DNA of 64,000 nt from Microcyclospora pomicola. Its lineage: Eukaryota; Ascomycota; Dothideomycetes; Capnodiales. Positions 63,491-64,000 of the stretch are shown here, one piece after another. How positions within the stretch are numbered: the stretch's first letter is position 1; the number at the start of each line of letters is the position of its first letter. The stretch covers positions 496,001 to 560,000 of the forward strand of contig NHNY01000001.1 in NCBI GenBank assembly GCA_002786065.1. Direction: 5' to 3'. The notes below the pieces were generated by a model that saw only the letters and a list, made by a program, of their open reading frames with translations, made no database searches and was not told the origin of the DNA. The position numbers and the translations under genes were made by a program.

Positions 63491-64000
63491 ATGAACACCA
63501 TGACTCCTTTATCACTACGTGTTATTTTCCTCCTGTCCGCAGGCTGGGCTGCCGCCACACCAGCTTCCAGATGTATGGAAGTTGCGTTCACTGTCTCCGG
63601 CTCCGCCATGAACCGGAACATTACTGGGCTGTCTTTGGTACTGGGCTGTCTTTGGTACTGGGCTGTCTTTGGATCCAGACTCCCTCCTTCTAGCCCTACA
63701 GGCTGACACGTTCCCTCGAATCCTGGTCTCAGGCCCTCAGACGCTTGCAGGATCGTACTGTGCTCCAACCGTTCAGAATGAGAATCACGACAAGCTGCAG
63801 GTGTTGTTCCATGGCATCACTGGCAATCGGGATTACTGGTCAGCCTTAGGCGGCACGTCGCTGGGCTTCGCTTCTTATCAACCCGCAAAATACTCTTGGG
63901 TCGACTACATGAATGCCCAGGGTTATCCGACACTTGCGATGGACCGACTGGGCGCCGGTAAGTCCAGCCACCCGGATCCTGTCCTGGTTGTGCAAGGGCC
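63491..64000 (+). CDS. Secreted alpha/beta hydrolase (copy 2), 5' part
   Basis: The gene is cut by the right edge. The ATG at 63491 gives a signal peptide (LRVIFLLSAGWAAATPA) and then CMEVAFTVSGSAMNRNITGLSL. The clear hydrolase region, in the next frame, reads ILVSGPQTLAGSYCAPT, LQVLFHGITGNRDYW, YSWVDYMNAQGYPTLAMDRLGAGKSSHPDP. These match the same family as the hydrolase at 57460-58776. Between the parts sits a 17-bp unit present three times (63623-63673). Read as exon, two extra units shift the frame. Read as intron, GTACTG at 63638 and CTACAG ending at 63701 define 64 bases whose removal keeps frame (phase 0). The nucleophile and the rest of the triad lie beyond the window. Confidence 0.8.
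63623..63673 (+). repeat. 17-bp tandem repeat, three copies
   Basis: Units start at 63623, 63640 and 63657; the unit is ACTGGGCTGTCTTTGGT, and the third ends in A instead of T. The copies are otherwise identical, which suggests recent duplication. The repeat lies in the 5' part of the second hydrolase gene and its length is not a multiple of three. Confidence 0.95.

Overview
This 64 kb window is nuclear DNA of a filamentous ascomycete (Pezizomycotina; a dothideomycete is my guess, not shown). The evidence is short GT-AG introns (about 46-100 bp), many single-exon genes on both strands, a Zn2Cys6 regulator, an ASH1-type SET protein, a septin with a long disordered N-terminus, a cellular RNA-dependent RNA polymerase, a HOL1-like MFS carrier and fungal-type secreted enzymes. 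Base composition is even. I saw no transposon, provirus, tRNA, rRNA or CRISPR.

Layout. 0-8 kb: 3' end of an acetate-transporter family gene (+), an RNF10/Mag2-type RING protein (-), a small secreted Hsp70-like protein (-) and a septin (-). 9.8-14 kb: a seven-exon secreted GH2 glycosidase (+), convergent with a CPSF6-like RRM protein (-). 14.8-17.7 kb: AIM11 (+), molybdopterin synthase large subunit (-) and lipoyl synthase (+); the last two share a 210 bp divergent promoter. 18.7-29.5 kb: acyltransferase-3 (+), Zn2Cys6 factor (-), phosphoserine phosphatase (+), MFS transporter (-) divergent from a zinc alcohol dehydrogenase (+), and a Ser/Thr-rich secreted protein (-). 31-40 kb: ASH1-like histone methyltransferase (+), a disordered orphan (-), an Erf2-type DHHC palmitoyltransferase (-) and a small mitochondrial membrane protein (+). 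41-49.5 kb: RIM2-type mitochondrial pyrimidine-nucleotide carrier (+), CIA30/NDUFAF1 (+) and the RdRP (+). 50-57 kb: a secreted Vps62-like protein (+), a 1,093-residue coiled-coil orphan (-) and mitochondrial D-lactate dehydrogenase (+). 57-64 kb: a secreted alpha/beta hydrolase (-), an aquaporin (-), 3 kb with no supported gene, and the 5' part of a second, paralogous hydrolase (+).

Working together. About seven genes serve mitochondria (AIM11, LIP5, RIM2, CIA30, DLD1, the small membrane protein, and loosely the Moco enzyme). They are neighbours rather than an operon. The 18.7-28.5 kb stretch (acyltransferase, regulator, transporter, dehydrogenase) looks like an accessory metabolic neighbourhood without a backbone synthase.

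Most interesting are two genes at the right end where exon-like sequence and possible intron sequence are hard to tell apart. In the aquaporin, the first membrane segment is out of frame after a run of five G, yet lies exactly between in-phase GT and AG sites. In the second hydrolase, a 17-bp tandem triplication breaks the frame but also creates a GT donor for an in-phase 64-bp intron. Transcript data would settle both. The small secreted Hsp70-like protein, which lacks the usual catalytic residues, is the most unusual protein.
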